Below, piece after piece: positions 46,348-54,319 of a stretch of 64,000 bases of DNA (position 1 is the first letter of the stretch; each line of letters begins with the position of its first letter). A program made the translations under genes and the position numbers. The notes under the pieces are model-generated. The model had not been told where the DNA came from. It ran no database searches and saw nothing but the letters and a program-made list of their open reading frames with translations. Source of the stretch: Nonomuraea roseoviolacea subsp. carminata (GTDB lineage Bacteria; Actinomycetota; Actinomycetes; Streptosporangiales; Streptosporangiaceae); contig NZ_JAMZEC010000001.1 of NCBI RefSeq assembly GCF_024172185.1, positions 248,001-312,000 on the forward strand, given 5' to 3'.

Positions 46348-47949
46348 ATGTCACGACCCAGAGAGGCGCTCATCCAGGCAGGCCAGGGCATGGCCCAGGC
46401 CGTCATGCAAGGAGGCGACCTCCGGCAGGCGGCCGGTCAGGCGGCCGGCCAGCTGATGAACCAGGCGGGTCAGGCCGGCCAGCTCGTCAACCAGGCCGGC
46501 CAGCACGGGTTCGCCCTCGACCCCCGCGACTTCGCCGCCGCCCGTGACGGCGGCGCGTCGGTGGGGACGCTGATCGAGGCGAGATCCGCGTCGCTGAACG
46601 AGGCCGGCGAGATCGTCAACCGCAGCTTCGCCGAGAACGGCATGCACGTCATCTCGCCCGTGGTGATCCCCAAGGGCACCACCGCCAAGGTGGTCGTGCC
46701 CCTGGGCGTCCTCGTGCTGCTCGGCCTGATCGGCGCCCTGGGCAACGTCATCCCCCGCACCGAGCTGGTCTTCGGCCCCCACTACTGGTTCGTGCTCGTG
46801 CTGGCCGCGGGGTTCCTGTGGTGGCGGCGCAGTGTCGTCATGGTGCCCGAGGGCTGCAAGGCGCTGATCACCAAGTTCGGCAAGCTCGTGCAGATCGCCG
46901 ACCCGGGGCGGGTCACGCTGCTCAACCCGTGGAAGCGGGTCAGCTACATCGTCAACACCACCCGCGAGTACCCCTTCAACGCCCCCATCCGCGAGGCGCC
47001 GACCCAGCAGGGCGTCAAGGCCAGCGTGGACCTGTTCCTGCAATTCAGGATCGAGAACCCGGCGGAGTTCATCTTCGTGCTCGGCTCGGTCAGCGGCTTC
47101 CAGTCCAAGCTGCAGAACGCCATCAGCGAGGTCACCCGCTCCCTCATCTACGCCCAGCGCGCCGAGGACATCTACGACCTGGTGGGCGAGAGCACGCTCG
47201 GCATGCTGGAGAGCCTCAACCAGCAGTTCCTGCCGGCCGTCCGGCTCACCGACGTCAACATCACCCACGCCGAGCCGTCCAGCCAGGAGTACCGGATGGA
47301 CCTCGCGGCGCCCGAGATGGTGCGGGTCGCCAAGGAGGCCTACACCTACGAGTACGAGCTCCAGCTTCGCAAGGAGCAGAACGAGGGCGACCTGGTCAAG
47401 GAGCTGGCCGGGCTCCAGGAGACGCTCAGCGCCATCCAGGCGGAGATCGCCGGCTACCAGGCCCGCATGGACACCGCCCTCGAACGCGCCTCCCACCAGG
47501 CCAAGGCGCAGGCCAGGCAGCGGCTGGTCGAGGCGGAGTCCACGGCCAACGCCAACGCGGCGCTGCTGGAGGCGCAGGCCCTGGACATCCGGGCGCTGAG
47601 CGCGGCCGAGGCGCCGGAGATCCTCGACTACCGCTTCCAGCAGGACCTGCTGGACAAGCTGGAGTCGGTCTCCTCGCGGCTGCCCCAGGTGGTGCAGGTG
47701 GGCGAGCAGAGCGACATCGACTTCCTTGAGCTCGCGCAGCAGCTCGTCGGCGGCCGGGGGGCGGCGCTGTTCTCGGCGGAGGACATGGCGGCGATCCGGA
47801 GCCGGCTGGCGGAGATCGGCGAGCGCGTGCGCGCCCGCGAGGCCGAGATCGCGGCCCTGCTCGGCAGAGCGGGAACGGCGGCGGACCCCGCCGTGCCGGC
47901 CGACGAGGTGACCGGACTGGACGTGACGACGGAGGGTGGGGCCCGATGA
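46348..47949 (+). CDS. SPFH/Band-7 domain membrane protein, first of a pair
   Basis: The 533-residue protein has an N-terminal Gln/Ala/Gly repeat region (residues 10-55, with NQAGQ repeats), two close membrane segments (VVVPLGVLVLLGLIGALG; WFVLVLAAGFLWW) and an SPFH domain (VPEGCKALITKFGKLVQIADPGRVTLLNPWKRVSYIV onward). A long coiled coil (ELAGLQETLSAIQAEIAGYQ) and a C-terminal helical part follow. SPFH proteins assemble into membrane cages or rafts that organise proteases and lipids. SD AAGGAAGG precedes ATG 46348. Its stop overlaps the second SPFH gene (ATGA), implying a hetero-oligomer like HflK/HflC or flotillins. Confidence 0.85.
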   Translation: MSRPREALIQAGQGMAQAVMQGGDLRQAAGQAAGQLMNQAGQAGQLVNQAGQHGFALDPRDFAAARDGGASVGTLIEARSASLNEAGEIVNRSFAENGMHVISPVVIPKGTTAKVVVPLGVLVLLGLIGALGNVIPRTELVFGPHYWFVLVLAAGFLWWRRSVVMVPEGCKALITKFGKLVQIADPGRVTLLNPWKRVSYIVNTTREYPFNAPIREAPTQQGVKASVDLFLQFRIENPAEFIFVLGSVSGFQSKLQNAISEVTRSLIYAQRAEDIYDLVGESTLGMLESLNQQFLPAVRLTDVNITHAEPSSQEYRMDLAAPEMVRVAKEAYTYEYELQLRKEQNEGDLVKELAGLQETLSAIQAEIAGYQARMDTALERASHQAKAQARQRLVEAESTANANAALLEAQALDIRALSAAEAPEILDYRFQQDLLDKLESVSSRLPQVVQVGEQSDIDFLELAQQLVGGRGAALFSAEDMAAIRSRLAEIGERVRAREAEIAALLGRAGTAADPAVPADEVTGLDVTTEGGAR

Positions 47950-49196
47950 GCGGCGGCCGCGAGTTCTCGAAGATCAAGGAGTCGCTGGCCTCCTGGTCGG
48001 ACATCCGCCAGCTCCTGCGCGGCGGCGAGCAGGGCCAGCTCGTGCCCGTCGTGATCCCCAAGGACCGGCGCGGGTTCGCCTGGATGACGCTGGTGTTCCT
48101 GGCGGTGTACTTCGCCGGGATGGCCGTGGTGACCGACCTCAAGGCCCTGCCGGCGCTGGCCGCGGTGCTGCTGCTGCTGATCTCCGCCGTGCTCGTGTGG
48201 CGCAAGGCGATCATCGAGATCGAGGAGGGCACGACCGGCGTGCGCAGCCGCTGGGGCGCCATCACCGGCACCCTGCCGCCAGGACGGCACTACCTGTGGC
48301 TGCCGTGGGACCGGGTGGACGCGGTGGTCGACACCTCCACCGAGATCCCGTACACGGCGCCCATCGTGGCCTGCCCGACCGCCGAGAACGTGCCGCTGAA
48401 GTCGATCGAGTTCTTCCTGAAGTTCCGCATCGTCGACCCGGTCGCGTTCGTGCGCACCATCGGCGCGGGCAACTTCGACCTGGTGCTGGCCAGCGCCGTG
48501 CAGGACGCCATCCGCCAGCGCAGCCGCCGCGTCCACACCGAGCACGCGTACGACCTGCGCGGCTCCGACGTGGGCGACATGCAGGAGGCGCTCAACCGCC
48601 AGCTCGGCCGCTACGGCGTGCGCGTCACCGGCTCCAACATCCCCGACGTGCAGCTCCCCGACCAGTACCAGCAGCACCTGGCCACCCGCGAGAAGGTCGC
48701 CAAGGAGCTGTCGGCCTACGAGCGCGAGTGGGAGCTGACCCGCAAGCGGCGCATCGACACCCTGCTCATGGAGATCGAGCGCTCCAAGAAGACCCGCGAC
48801 GCCCGCGTGGTCGAGGTCAAGGCCGCCTACAACACGGCGCGCAAGGACGTGGCCCGCATGCTGGAGGAGCAGGAGACCGAGGCGCAGCGGGTGCGCTGGG
48901 AGATCGAGGCGCGCGGCCGGGCCGAGCTGACCGCCGCCGAGAACGAGGCCAAGGCGCTGCGCCGGCTCGCCGAGTCCTACCGCGACAACCGGGCCGTGCT
49001 CCAGTACGAGCTGGCCCGCCGGCGCCTCGACGTGGGCGCCAAGCTCGCCGAGAGCGCCCCGCAGCCGCTGGTGGTCCGCACGCAGCAGGGCTCGGGCGAC
49101 TCCTCGGCCCTGTCCACGATGCTGCTGGCCCAGTACCTCCCCCGGCTGTCGGGCCAGCCGTCGCCCAACGGCTCCGCGCCGTCCGCGCAGCGCTGA
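47946..49196 (+). CDS. SPFH/Band-7 domain membrane protein, second of a pair
   Basis: The 416-residue partner has two membrane helices (FAWMTLVFLAVYFAGMAVV; ALAAVLLLLISAVLVW), then the SPFH domain (IEEGTTGVRSRWGAITGTLPPGRHYLWLPWDRV, IEFFLKFRIVDPVAFVRTIG). A charged coiled coil (REWELTRKRRIDTLLMEIERSK, ARMLEEQETEAQRVRWEIEARGRAELTA) ends in a Ser/Pro tail. The start is ATG 47946, overlapping the previous stop. The two diverged copies next to each other suggest alternating subunits in one ring. Confidence 0.85.
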   Translation: MSGGREFSKIKESLASWSDIRQLLRGGEQGQLVPVVIPKDRRGFAWMTLVFLAVYFAGMAVVTDLKALPALAAVLLLLISAVLVWRKAIIEIEEGTTGVRSRWGAITGTLPPGRHYLWLPWDRVDAVVDTSTEIPYTAPIVACPTAENVPLKSIEFFLKFRIVDPVAFVRTIGAGNFDLVLASAVQDAIRQRSRRVHTEHAYDLRGSDVGDMQEALNRQLGRYGVRVTGSNIPDVQLPDQYQQHLATREKVAKELSAYEREWELTRKRRIDTLLMEIERSKKTRDARVVEVKAAYNTARKDVARMLEEQETEAQRVRWEIEARGRAELTAAENEAKALRRLAESYRDNRAVLQYELARRRLDVGAKLAESAPQPLVVRTQQGSGDSSALSTMLLAQYLPRLSGQPSPNGSAPSAQR

Positions 49197-49234
49197 CCCC
49201 CACCGGCAACCGAACCGCAGAGGAGAAGAACCCC

Positions 49235-50008
49235 ATGGTGTTCCGCAAGCTGATGGCCGCGTTCGGCGCGGGCGTCGAGGTCGACACGGTGCTGTCCGGC
49301 ACCACCGTCCGTCCGGGAGAGCCGCTGCGCGGCGTGGTGAACTTCCGGGGCGGCGGCTCCGACTACAAGGTCGAGGGCATCCACCTGGACCTGACCGCCG
49401 TGGTCGAGGTGGAGAGCGGCGACAACGAGTACAAGACCACCTACAGCTTCCTGCGCCGCCAGGTCGCGGGCGGCTTCCAGCTCGCCGCGGGGGCGCAGCA
49501 CAGCCAGCCGTTCGAGCTCCAGGTCCCGTGGGAGACGCCGATCAGCGCCGTCGGCGGGCACCCCCTGCACGGCATGCGGCTCGGCGTGCAGACCGAGCTG
49601 GCGCTGGCGGGCGCGCTCGACAAGGGCGACCTCGACCCCCTGTTCGTCAACCCGCTTCCGGCGCAGGAGCACCTGCTCGGCGCCCTCGACCGGATGGGCT
49701 TCCACTTCAAGAAGGCCGACCTGGAGCGGGGCACGCTGTACGGCTCCACGATGCCGTTCTTCCAGGAGATCGAGTACCACGCCGGCGGGCAGTGGCGGCG
49801 CCACTTCAACGAGCTGGAGCTGACCTTCATCGCGGGTCCGCAGCAGATGGACGTCATCCTGGAGGCCGACAAGCGGGGCGGGTTCCTGACCTCCAGCCAC
49901 GACGCCTACAACCGCTTCACGGTCCGCTACGACACCGGGCCGGGCGCGGCCGACGCGGCCCTGCACCACGGCCTGGAGCAGATGGCCCGCCACCGCGGCT
50001 GGTTCTGA
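49235..50008 (+). CDS. spo0M: Spo0M-like arrestin-fold protein
   Basis: The 257-residue protein matches the Spo0M family: MVFRKLMAAFGAGVEVDTVL, RPGEPLRGVVNFRGGGSDYKVEGIHLDL, QVPWETPISAVGG, and the C-terminal SSHDAYNRFTVRY. In Bacillus Spo0M affects sporulation and cell-wall or division processes through an arrestin-like scaffold. Start ATG 49235 is preceded by GAGGAG. It is 38 bp downstream of the SPFH pair, so the arrestin could be a cargo adaptor for the SPFH assembly. Confidence 0.9.
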   Translation: MVFRKLMAAFGAGVEVDTVLSGTTVRPGEPLRGVVNFRGGGSDYKVEGIHLDLTAVVEVESGDNEYKTTYSFLRRQVAGGFQLAAGAQHSQPFELQVPWETPISAVGGHPLHGMRLGVQTELALAGALDKGDLDPLFVNPLPAQEHLLGALDRMGFHFKKADLERGTLYGSTMPFFQEIEYHAGGQWRRHFNELELTFIAGPQQMDVILEADKRGGFLTSSHDAYNRFTVRYDTGPGAADAALHHGLEQMARHRGWF

Positions 50009-50125
50009 CCCGCACCGCGGAGGGAGGGGGCCACGGCACCCTCCCTCCCGCGTGGTGGCACGGGCTTGGGACGATCGTTACCATGGCGCTCGGGGACTGA
50101 ACGATCGTCGGATGCGGGGCCAGCG

Positions 50126-51172
50126 ATGTCACGGTTCAGGGCGGCGTGGAGCCGGGTCGCGCCATGGGCGGCCCAGAACGCCGACGGCGCGATCGCCCTG
50201 GTCCTCGCCGTCGTCGTCGGCGTGCTCGGCATCATGCCCGACGACATGTTCGGCAAGCCCCCCGAGGGCGACAAGGTGCAGCAGCAGCTCGTCAGCGCCG
50301 CCACCCTGGTGATCCTCGCGCTCGTGGCCACCGCGCTGCTGCGCGACCGCGTCCGGCAGGCGCCCGTCGAGGAGACGATCACCTCCGGCGCGCTCGCCGA
50401 CCTGCCCGTGCGACTGGCCCGCCTGGAGGAGATCGACGGCCTGGTCGCCGGCACCCGCAAGGCGCTGGACGCGCTCCAGCTCGTCCGGGTGCTGGGCAGC
50501 CGCCAGGAGATCGCGCAGGCCCACGCCGAGGCGCGCAAGGACACCACCCGGTGGAGCTTCAGGGGCGGCACCGGCACCTACCTGCGGGCCGTCACCCTGC
50601 CCGAGTGCGTGGCCGCGGCCCGCCGCGTCAAGCGGCACCTCACCGTGCGGATCGAGATCGTCGACCCGACGAACGCCGAGGTGTGCGAGACGTACGCCCA
50701 CTACCGGCGGTCCTTGTCGGACGCGCCCGACGGCACGGGCGAGACGTGGACGACCGACCGGGTCAGGAAGGAGTCGTACGCGACGATCCTGGCCGCGTTC
50801 TGGCACCGCCAGCGTTACGGCCTGCTCGACATCGGGGTGGGACTGTCGGCCACGATGACGACGTTCCGCTGGGACATCTCGGCGACCCGCCTCCTCATGA
50901 CGGTCGAGGACCCCAACCGGGCGATGACCGCCCTGGCCGGCACGTTCTTCTACGAGAACTGCGACACCGAGCTGCGGCTCAGCTTCGAGCAGGCGCGCCG
51001 GGTGCCGCTGGAGAAGTACAAGAAGGTGCCGCTCAGCGACGAGCCGACGGTCGAGGAGGTCCAGGACCTGTTCGAGCGGATCGGGGTGCCGCTGCCGCGC
51101 TCGTACAACGAGCACGACGTGGTGGACATCGCCCGCAAGGCGCTGCGCGCCCTCAACCCGTACGCGGGGTGA
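50126..51172 (+). CDS. Two-TM protein of unknown function
   Basis: The 348-residue protein has two N-terminal membrane helices (GAIALVLAVVVGVLGIMP; SAATLVILALVATALL), then a helical linker and a cytosolic alpha/beta domain with RWSFRGGTGTYLRAVTLPECV, IEIVDPTNAEVCETYAHYR and a helical C-terminus ending ARKALRALNPYAG. I recognise similar unannotated proteins in actinobacteria but no named domain. The stop overlaps the next start (GTGA), followed closely by an IMPase-family gene. The set may be a small signalling or defence cassette, which is inference from layout only. Start ATG 50126. Confidence 0.75.
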   Translation: MSRFRAAWSRVAPWAAQNADGAIALVLAVVVGVLGIMPDDMFGKPPEGDKVQQQLVSAATLVILALVATALLRDRVRQAPVEETITSGALADLPVRLARLEEIDGLVAGTRKALDALQLVRVLGSRQEIAQAHAEARKDTTRWSFRGGTGTYLRAVTLPECVAAARRVKRHLTVRIEIVDPTNAEVCETYAHYRRSLSDAPDGTGETWTTDRVRKESYATILAAFWHRQRYGLLDIGVGLSATMTTFRWDISATRLLMTVEDPNRAMTALAGTFFYENCDTELRLSFEQARRVPLEKYKKVPLSDEPTVEEVQDLFERIGVPLPRSYNEHDVVDIARKALRALNPYAG

Positions 51173-51792
51173 GCGGCGTGACCCACGACGAGGTCTACGA
51201 GGAGCTGACCGGGGGCCGGGCCCGGGAGTGGACGCTGCGGGCGCTGTCCGGGGCGGTGCGGGCGGTGCGCCACCCGCTCGGCTTCGTCTGCCTGCCGCTG
51301 GAGCGCCGGGGCGGCGACGGCGTGTGCGTCCACCTGTGGTCGGGGGCGCTGGCCCACGCCGAGAGCACCACCTCGCAGATCCACTGCCACAGCTGGGACC
51401 TGTTCAGCCACGTCCTGTACGGCCAGATCCGCAACGTCCACGTGGACGTCACCGACGCCGGCCCGGACGCCACCCACCGGGTCTTCGAGGTGGTCAGCGA
51501 CGTCACGGGCGACCACCTCACCCCGACCGGCCGCACCGTGCGCCACGCGACGGGCCTGGTCGAGGCGTTCGGCCCCGGCGACAGCTACACCCTGGGCGCG
51601 GGGCGCTTCCACAGCAGCCTGGTGCCCGAGGGCGGGGAGGCGGCCACGATCGCCCTGGGCCGGGGCCGGCCGGGCAGCCGCGACCTGTCGCTCGGCCCGC
51701 TGGCCGGCCGCGGCCACCACGTCGCCAGGCAACCGCTCGACGCCGAGGAGACGGCCCGCGCCGTCGGACTGATAGCCGCCCACCTGACCTGA
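51169..51792 (+). CDS. Cupin-like small-molecule enzyme or sensor
   Basis: The 207-residue protein appears to be a single-domain beta-barrel of the cupin type: STTSQIHCHSWDLFSHVLYGQIRNVHVDV supplies two metal-binding His with a later partner in FGPGDSYTLGAGRFHSSLVPEG. Similar proteins include cysteine dioxygenase relatives. The start is GTG 51169, overlapping the preceding stop; GTG 51178 is an alternative. The tight coupling to the two-TM gene and IMPase gene suggests joint action, but substrate and role are unknown. Confidence 0.68.
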   Translation: MSGVTHDEVYEELTGGRAREWTLRALSGAVRAVRHPLGFVCLPLERRGGDGVCVHLWSGALAHAESTTSQIHCHSWDLFSHVLYGQIRNVHVDVTDAGPDATHRVFEVVSDVTGDHLTPTGRTVRHATGLVEAFGPGDSYTLGAGRFHSSLVPEGGEAATIALGRGRPGSRDLSLGPLAGRGHHVARQPLDAEETARAVGLIAAHLT

Positions 51793-51801
51793 GGGGTGCC
51801 G

Positions 51802-52602
51802 ATGGACCTACAGCACGCGCGCGCGGTCGCCGTCGAGGCCGCCGAGGCCGCGGGGCGGCTGATCCGGACGGGAGCGGGCGGCGCGCTGGGGGTCCGCGCG
51901 AAGGGCCGCTCCGGCGACGTGGTGACCGACCTCGACCTGGCCTCGGAGAAGCTGCTGCTGGAGCGGGTCCTGACGGCGTTCCCGTCGCACTCGGTGATCG
52001 CCGAGGAGTCGGGGCTGCTGGGGGCGCGCGACGGGGAGTGGACGTGGCTGGTCGACCCGCTCGACGGCACCAACAACGTGGCGATCGGCCTGCCGGCGTA
52101 CGTGGTCGGGCTGGCCCTGTGCCGGGCGGGGCGGCCGGTGGTGGGCGTGGTGCACGACCCGGTGGCCGGGCAGACGTGGTCGGCGGTGCGGGGCGACGGC
52201 GCGCTCACCTCCTCGGGGGCGCGGCTGTCCGCGCCGTACCAGCCGTCGCCGCACGGCCCGCTGCTGGCCTGGACGCAGGGCTACACCGTCGCGCGCGGCG
52301 ACGCCGTCGTGCGGGAGCTGAAGGCGCGGCTGGAGGGGCACGCCCGCCGGATGCTGCAGCTCTGGGCGCCGTTGCTGCAGTGGGCGATGCTGGCCAGGGG
52401 CGACATCGACGGCTTCGTCGGCTACCGGGCCGAGGCGGTGGACCTGCCGGCCGGGGCGCTGCTCGCGCGGGAGGCGGGCATCGAGATCCGGGCGCTGGAC
52501 GGCGGGCCGTTCGCGGAGGGCTTCGGCGGGGCGCCGGAGGACCGCAGCTTCGTCGCCGCCCATCCGCGCGCCCTGCCCGCCCTCCTCGACCTGGTCCGCT
52601 GA
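51802..52602 (+). CDS. Inositol-monophosphatase-family phosphatase
   Basis: The 266-residue Mg-dependent phosphatase keeps the family metal motifs: DVVTDLDLASEKLL, VIAEESG, WLVDPLDGTNNVAIGLP and a distal acidic motif in YRAEAVDLPAGALLAREAG, where the usual W-D-x-A-A is replaced by V-D-L-P-A. Substrates may be inositol phosphate, histidinol phosphate or a 3'-phosphonucleotide. Start ATG 51802 follows GAGGGG by seven bases. It lies nine bases after the cupin-like gene, third in the cassette, and converges with the lipoprotein gene. Confidence 0.87.
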   Translation: MDLQHARAVAVEAAEAAGRLIRTGAGGALGVRAKGRSGDVVTDLDLASEKLLLERVLTAFPSHSVIAEESGLLGARDGEWTWLVDPLDGTNNVAIGLPAYVVGLALCRAGRPVVGVVHDPVAGQTWSAVRGDGALTSSGARLSAPYQPSPHGPLLAWTQGYTVARGDAVVRELKARLEGHARRMLQLWAPLLQWAMLARGDIDGFVGYRAEAVDLPAGALLAREAGIEIRALDGGPFAEGFGGAPEDRSFVAAHPRALPALLDLVR

Positions 52603-52604
52603 CC

Positions 52605-53060
52605 TTACTTGACCTTGTACTCGCACAGTCCCTTGGCGGCGACGACCTTCCTGCCGTCGACGCTGATACGGCAGGAGCCCTCGGTGATCTGGCCGTCCGT
52701 GGTCTGCACCCCACCGGCCACGACGGACACGAGCTTGCCGACCTTCTGCTCGGCGGGGGTCAGCTCCAGCGTCACGGTCTTCGACCAGGGCAGCGTCATG
52801 CCGCCGGTCTCGGTGCCGTTGAAGTCGCCGACGTACATGATGGGCTGAACGGCCCGGCCCTCGCCGAGGACCTCCAGCTTGACGGTCCGGACGGCCGTCG
52901 GCCCCTCGGCCGGCGCGCTCGGGGCGGGTTCGGAGGAGGACACCGCCGACGGCGCCGTGCTGGTGGACGACGTCGCGCCGCCGCACCCCGCCAGGCCGGC
53001 GACCGCGGTCACCCCGGCGACGAGCAGCCCGACCTTCTTATGGGGCATGGTGTGACTCAT
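52605..53060 (-). CDS. MmpS-like lipoprotein
   Basis: The 151-residue lipoprotein has signal peptide and lipobox LAGC, a Ser/Thr/Pro linker and a beta-sandwich domain. The domain contains VRTVKLEVLGEGRAVQPIMYVG, GMTLPWSKTVTLELTPAEQ, ISVDGRKVVAAKG and a Cys pair (SCRISVDG, LCEYK). This is the pattern of MmpS proteins, which assist MmpL RND transporters in mycobacteria and relatives. No MmpL gene is adjacent. Start ATG 53060 or 53048 (MPHKK). It would sit at the outer face of the membrane. Its 3' end nearly touches the IMPase gene. Confidence 0.78.
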   Translation of the reverse strand: MSHTMPHKKVGLLVAGVTAVAGLAGCGGATSSTSTAPSAVSSSEPAPSAPAEGPTAVRTVKLEVLGEGRAVQPIMYVGDFNGTETGGMTLPWSKTVTLELTPAEQKVGKLVSVVAGGVQTTDGQITEGSCRISVDGRKVVAAKGLCEYKVK

Positions 53061-53089
53061 GGGGCCATTGTTGCGAACTTAACACCTGC

Positions 53090-54289
53090 TCAGGAAGTGG
53101 TGACGAGCGCCCAGACCGTGACGAGCAGCCCGACGACGGCGAGTCCGGCGCCGGTCCCGAGGAAGCGGCGCATCGGCACGGGCACGTCGTGGCGCCGGCA
53201 CGACTCGAACCACAGCAGCGTGGCCAGCGAGGCCCAGGGGGTGATGACGGGGGCCACGTTCGTGCCGACGAGCAGCGCGAGGAGCTGGTCCTGCTGACCC
53301 GAGGGGATGACCTGCTCGACGGCCTTGTACGCGGGCAGGTTGTTGATCGCGTTGGCCAGCCCGCCGCCGACGGCGGCCGTGCGGTACGGGTCGGGGGTGT
53401 CGCCCAGCAGCAGGCTCATGAGGTCGGCCAGGCCGTACCGGCTGAGGGTGGGCACCACGAGGAACAGGCCGGTCACGAAGATGAGCAGCTGCCAGGGGAT
53501 CAGGCTCCACCTGAGCCGCCCGCGGTCGCGCACGGCGTAGGCGGCCACGACGATCAGCGCCGCGGCGGGGGCGGCGACGCCCACGTCCACCTTGAGCAGG
53601 AGCGCCACGATGAACAGGACGCAGGCCGCGGACGAGGCGGCGAACAGCACGCGGTCGCCGACGGGCTCCAGCAGCGGCGGCGTGTAGCGCAGGTCGCGGC
53701 GCTGACCGCGGCGCCAGTAGAACACCCACAGGAACACCATGGTCACGGCGATGGAGGCGATCTGCGGCGCCCACATGCGGGCGGCGAACTCCTGGGCGTT
53801 CAGGCCGATCTTCTGCATGCCGAGCAGGTTGGTGAGGTTGGAGACCGGCAGCAGCAGGCTCGCGGTGTTGGCCAGCCAGATCGTGGTCATGGCCAGGGGC
53901 AGCGGGGCGATGCGGGCCTTGGGCGCCAGGGCCAGCATGACCGGGGTGAGCAACACCGCAGTCGTATCAAGATTCAGAAATATCGTGACAAAAGAGGCGA
54001 AAGCCGTGCAGAGCAGGAAGAGGGCGACATAGTTACCGCGGCCGAGCACCGCCATCCGCGCCGCGATGACGTCGAAGACCTGAGCCTCCTTGGTCAGCTC
54101 GGCCAGCACGATGATCCCCACCAGGAACACCAGCAGGGGTCCGATGTCGTCCATGCTCTCGGCCGCCTCGCGCAGCGGCAGGAGCCCGGTCGCCACGAAC
54201 AGCACACCGAGCGCCAGCAGGCCGATCCTGATCCAGTCGAGCACGCCGAGACGCCGCCACACCCGACGATGATCGCACATCGCCTCCAA
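53090..54289 (-). CDS. ArsB/NhaD-superfamily (SLC13-like) ion permease
   Basis: The 399-residue protein has about 11 membrane segments and the ion-transporter superfamily features ESMDDIGPLLVFLVGIIVLAEL, NLDTTAVLLTPVMLALA, NTASLLLPVSNLTNLL and the late NAINNLPAYKAVEQVI with GTNVAPVITPWASLATLL. These two N-rich hairpins form the substrate site for arsenite, sulfate, Na+ or dicarboxylate. No arsenic-resistance genes are adjacent, so the ion is unknown. The start is set at ATG 54289; GTG starts further in (54244, 54262) would widen the very small 30-bp gap to the divergent STAND gene. Confidence 0.84.
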   Translation of the reverse strand: MEAMCDHRRVWRRLGVLDWIRIGLLALGVLFVATGLLPLREAAESMDDIGPLLVFLVGIIVLAELTKEAQVFDVIAARMAVLGRGNYVALFLLCTAFASFVTIFLNLDTTAVLLTPVMLALAPKARIAPLPLAMTTIWLANTASLLLPVSNLTNLLGMQKIGLNAQEFAARMWAPQIASIAVTMVFLWVFYWRRGQRRDLRYTPPLLEPVGDRVLFAASSAACVLFIVALLLKVDVGVAAPAAALIVVAAYAVRDRGRLRWSLIPWQLLIFVTGLFLVVPTLSRYGLADLMSLLLGDTPDPYRTAAVGGGLANAINNLPAYKAVEQVIPSGQQDQLLALLVGTNVAPVITPWASLATLLWFESCRRHDVPVPMRRFLGTGAGLAVVGLLVTVWALVTTS

Positions 54290-54319
54290 AACGCCGACGC
54301 CGCGAGGGATACTGAGCAG

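Noticed and set aside
53090-54289. Arsenic-resistance operon
   Set aside because: Only an ArsB/SLC13-type permease is present; no arsR, arsC or arsA genes lie nearby, so arsenic transport cannot be claimed.
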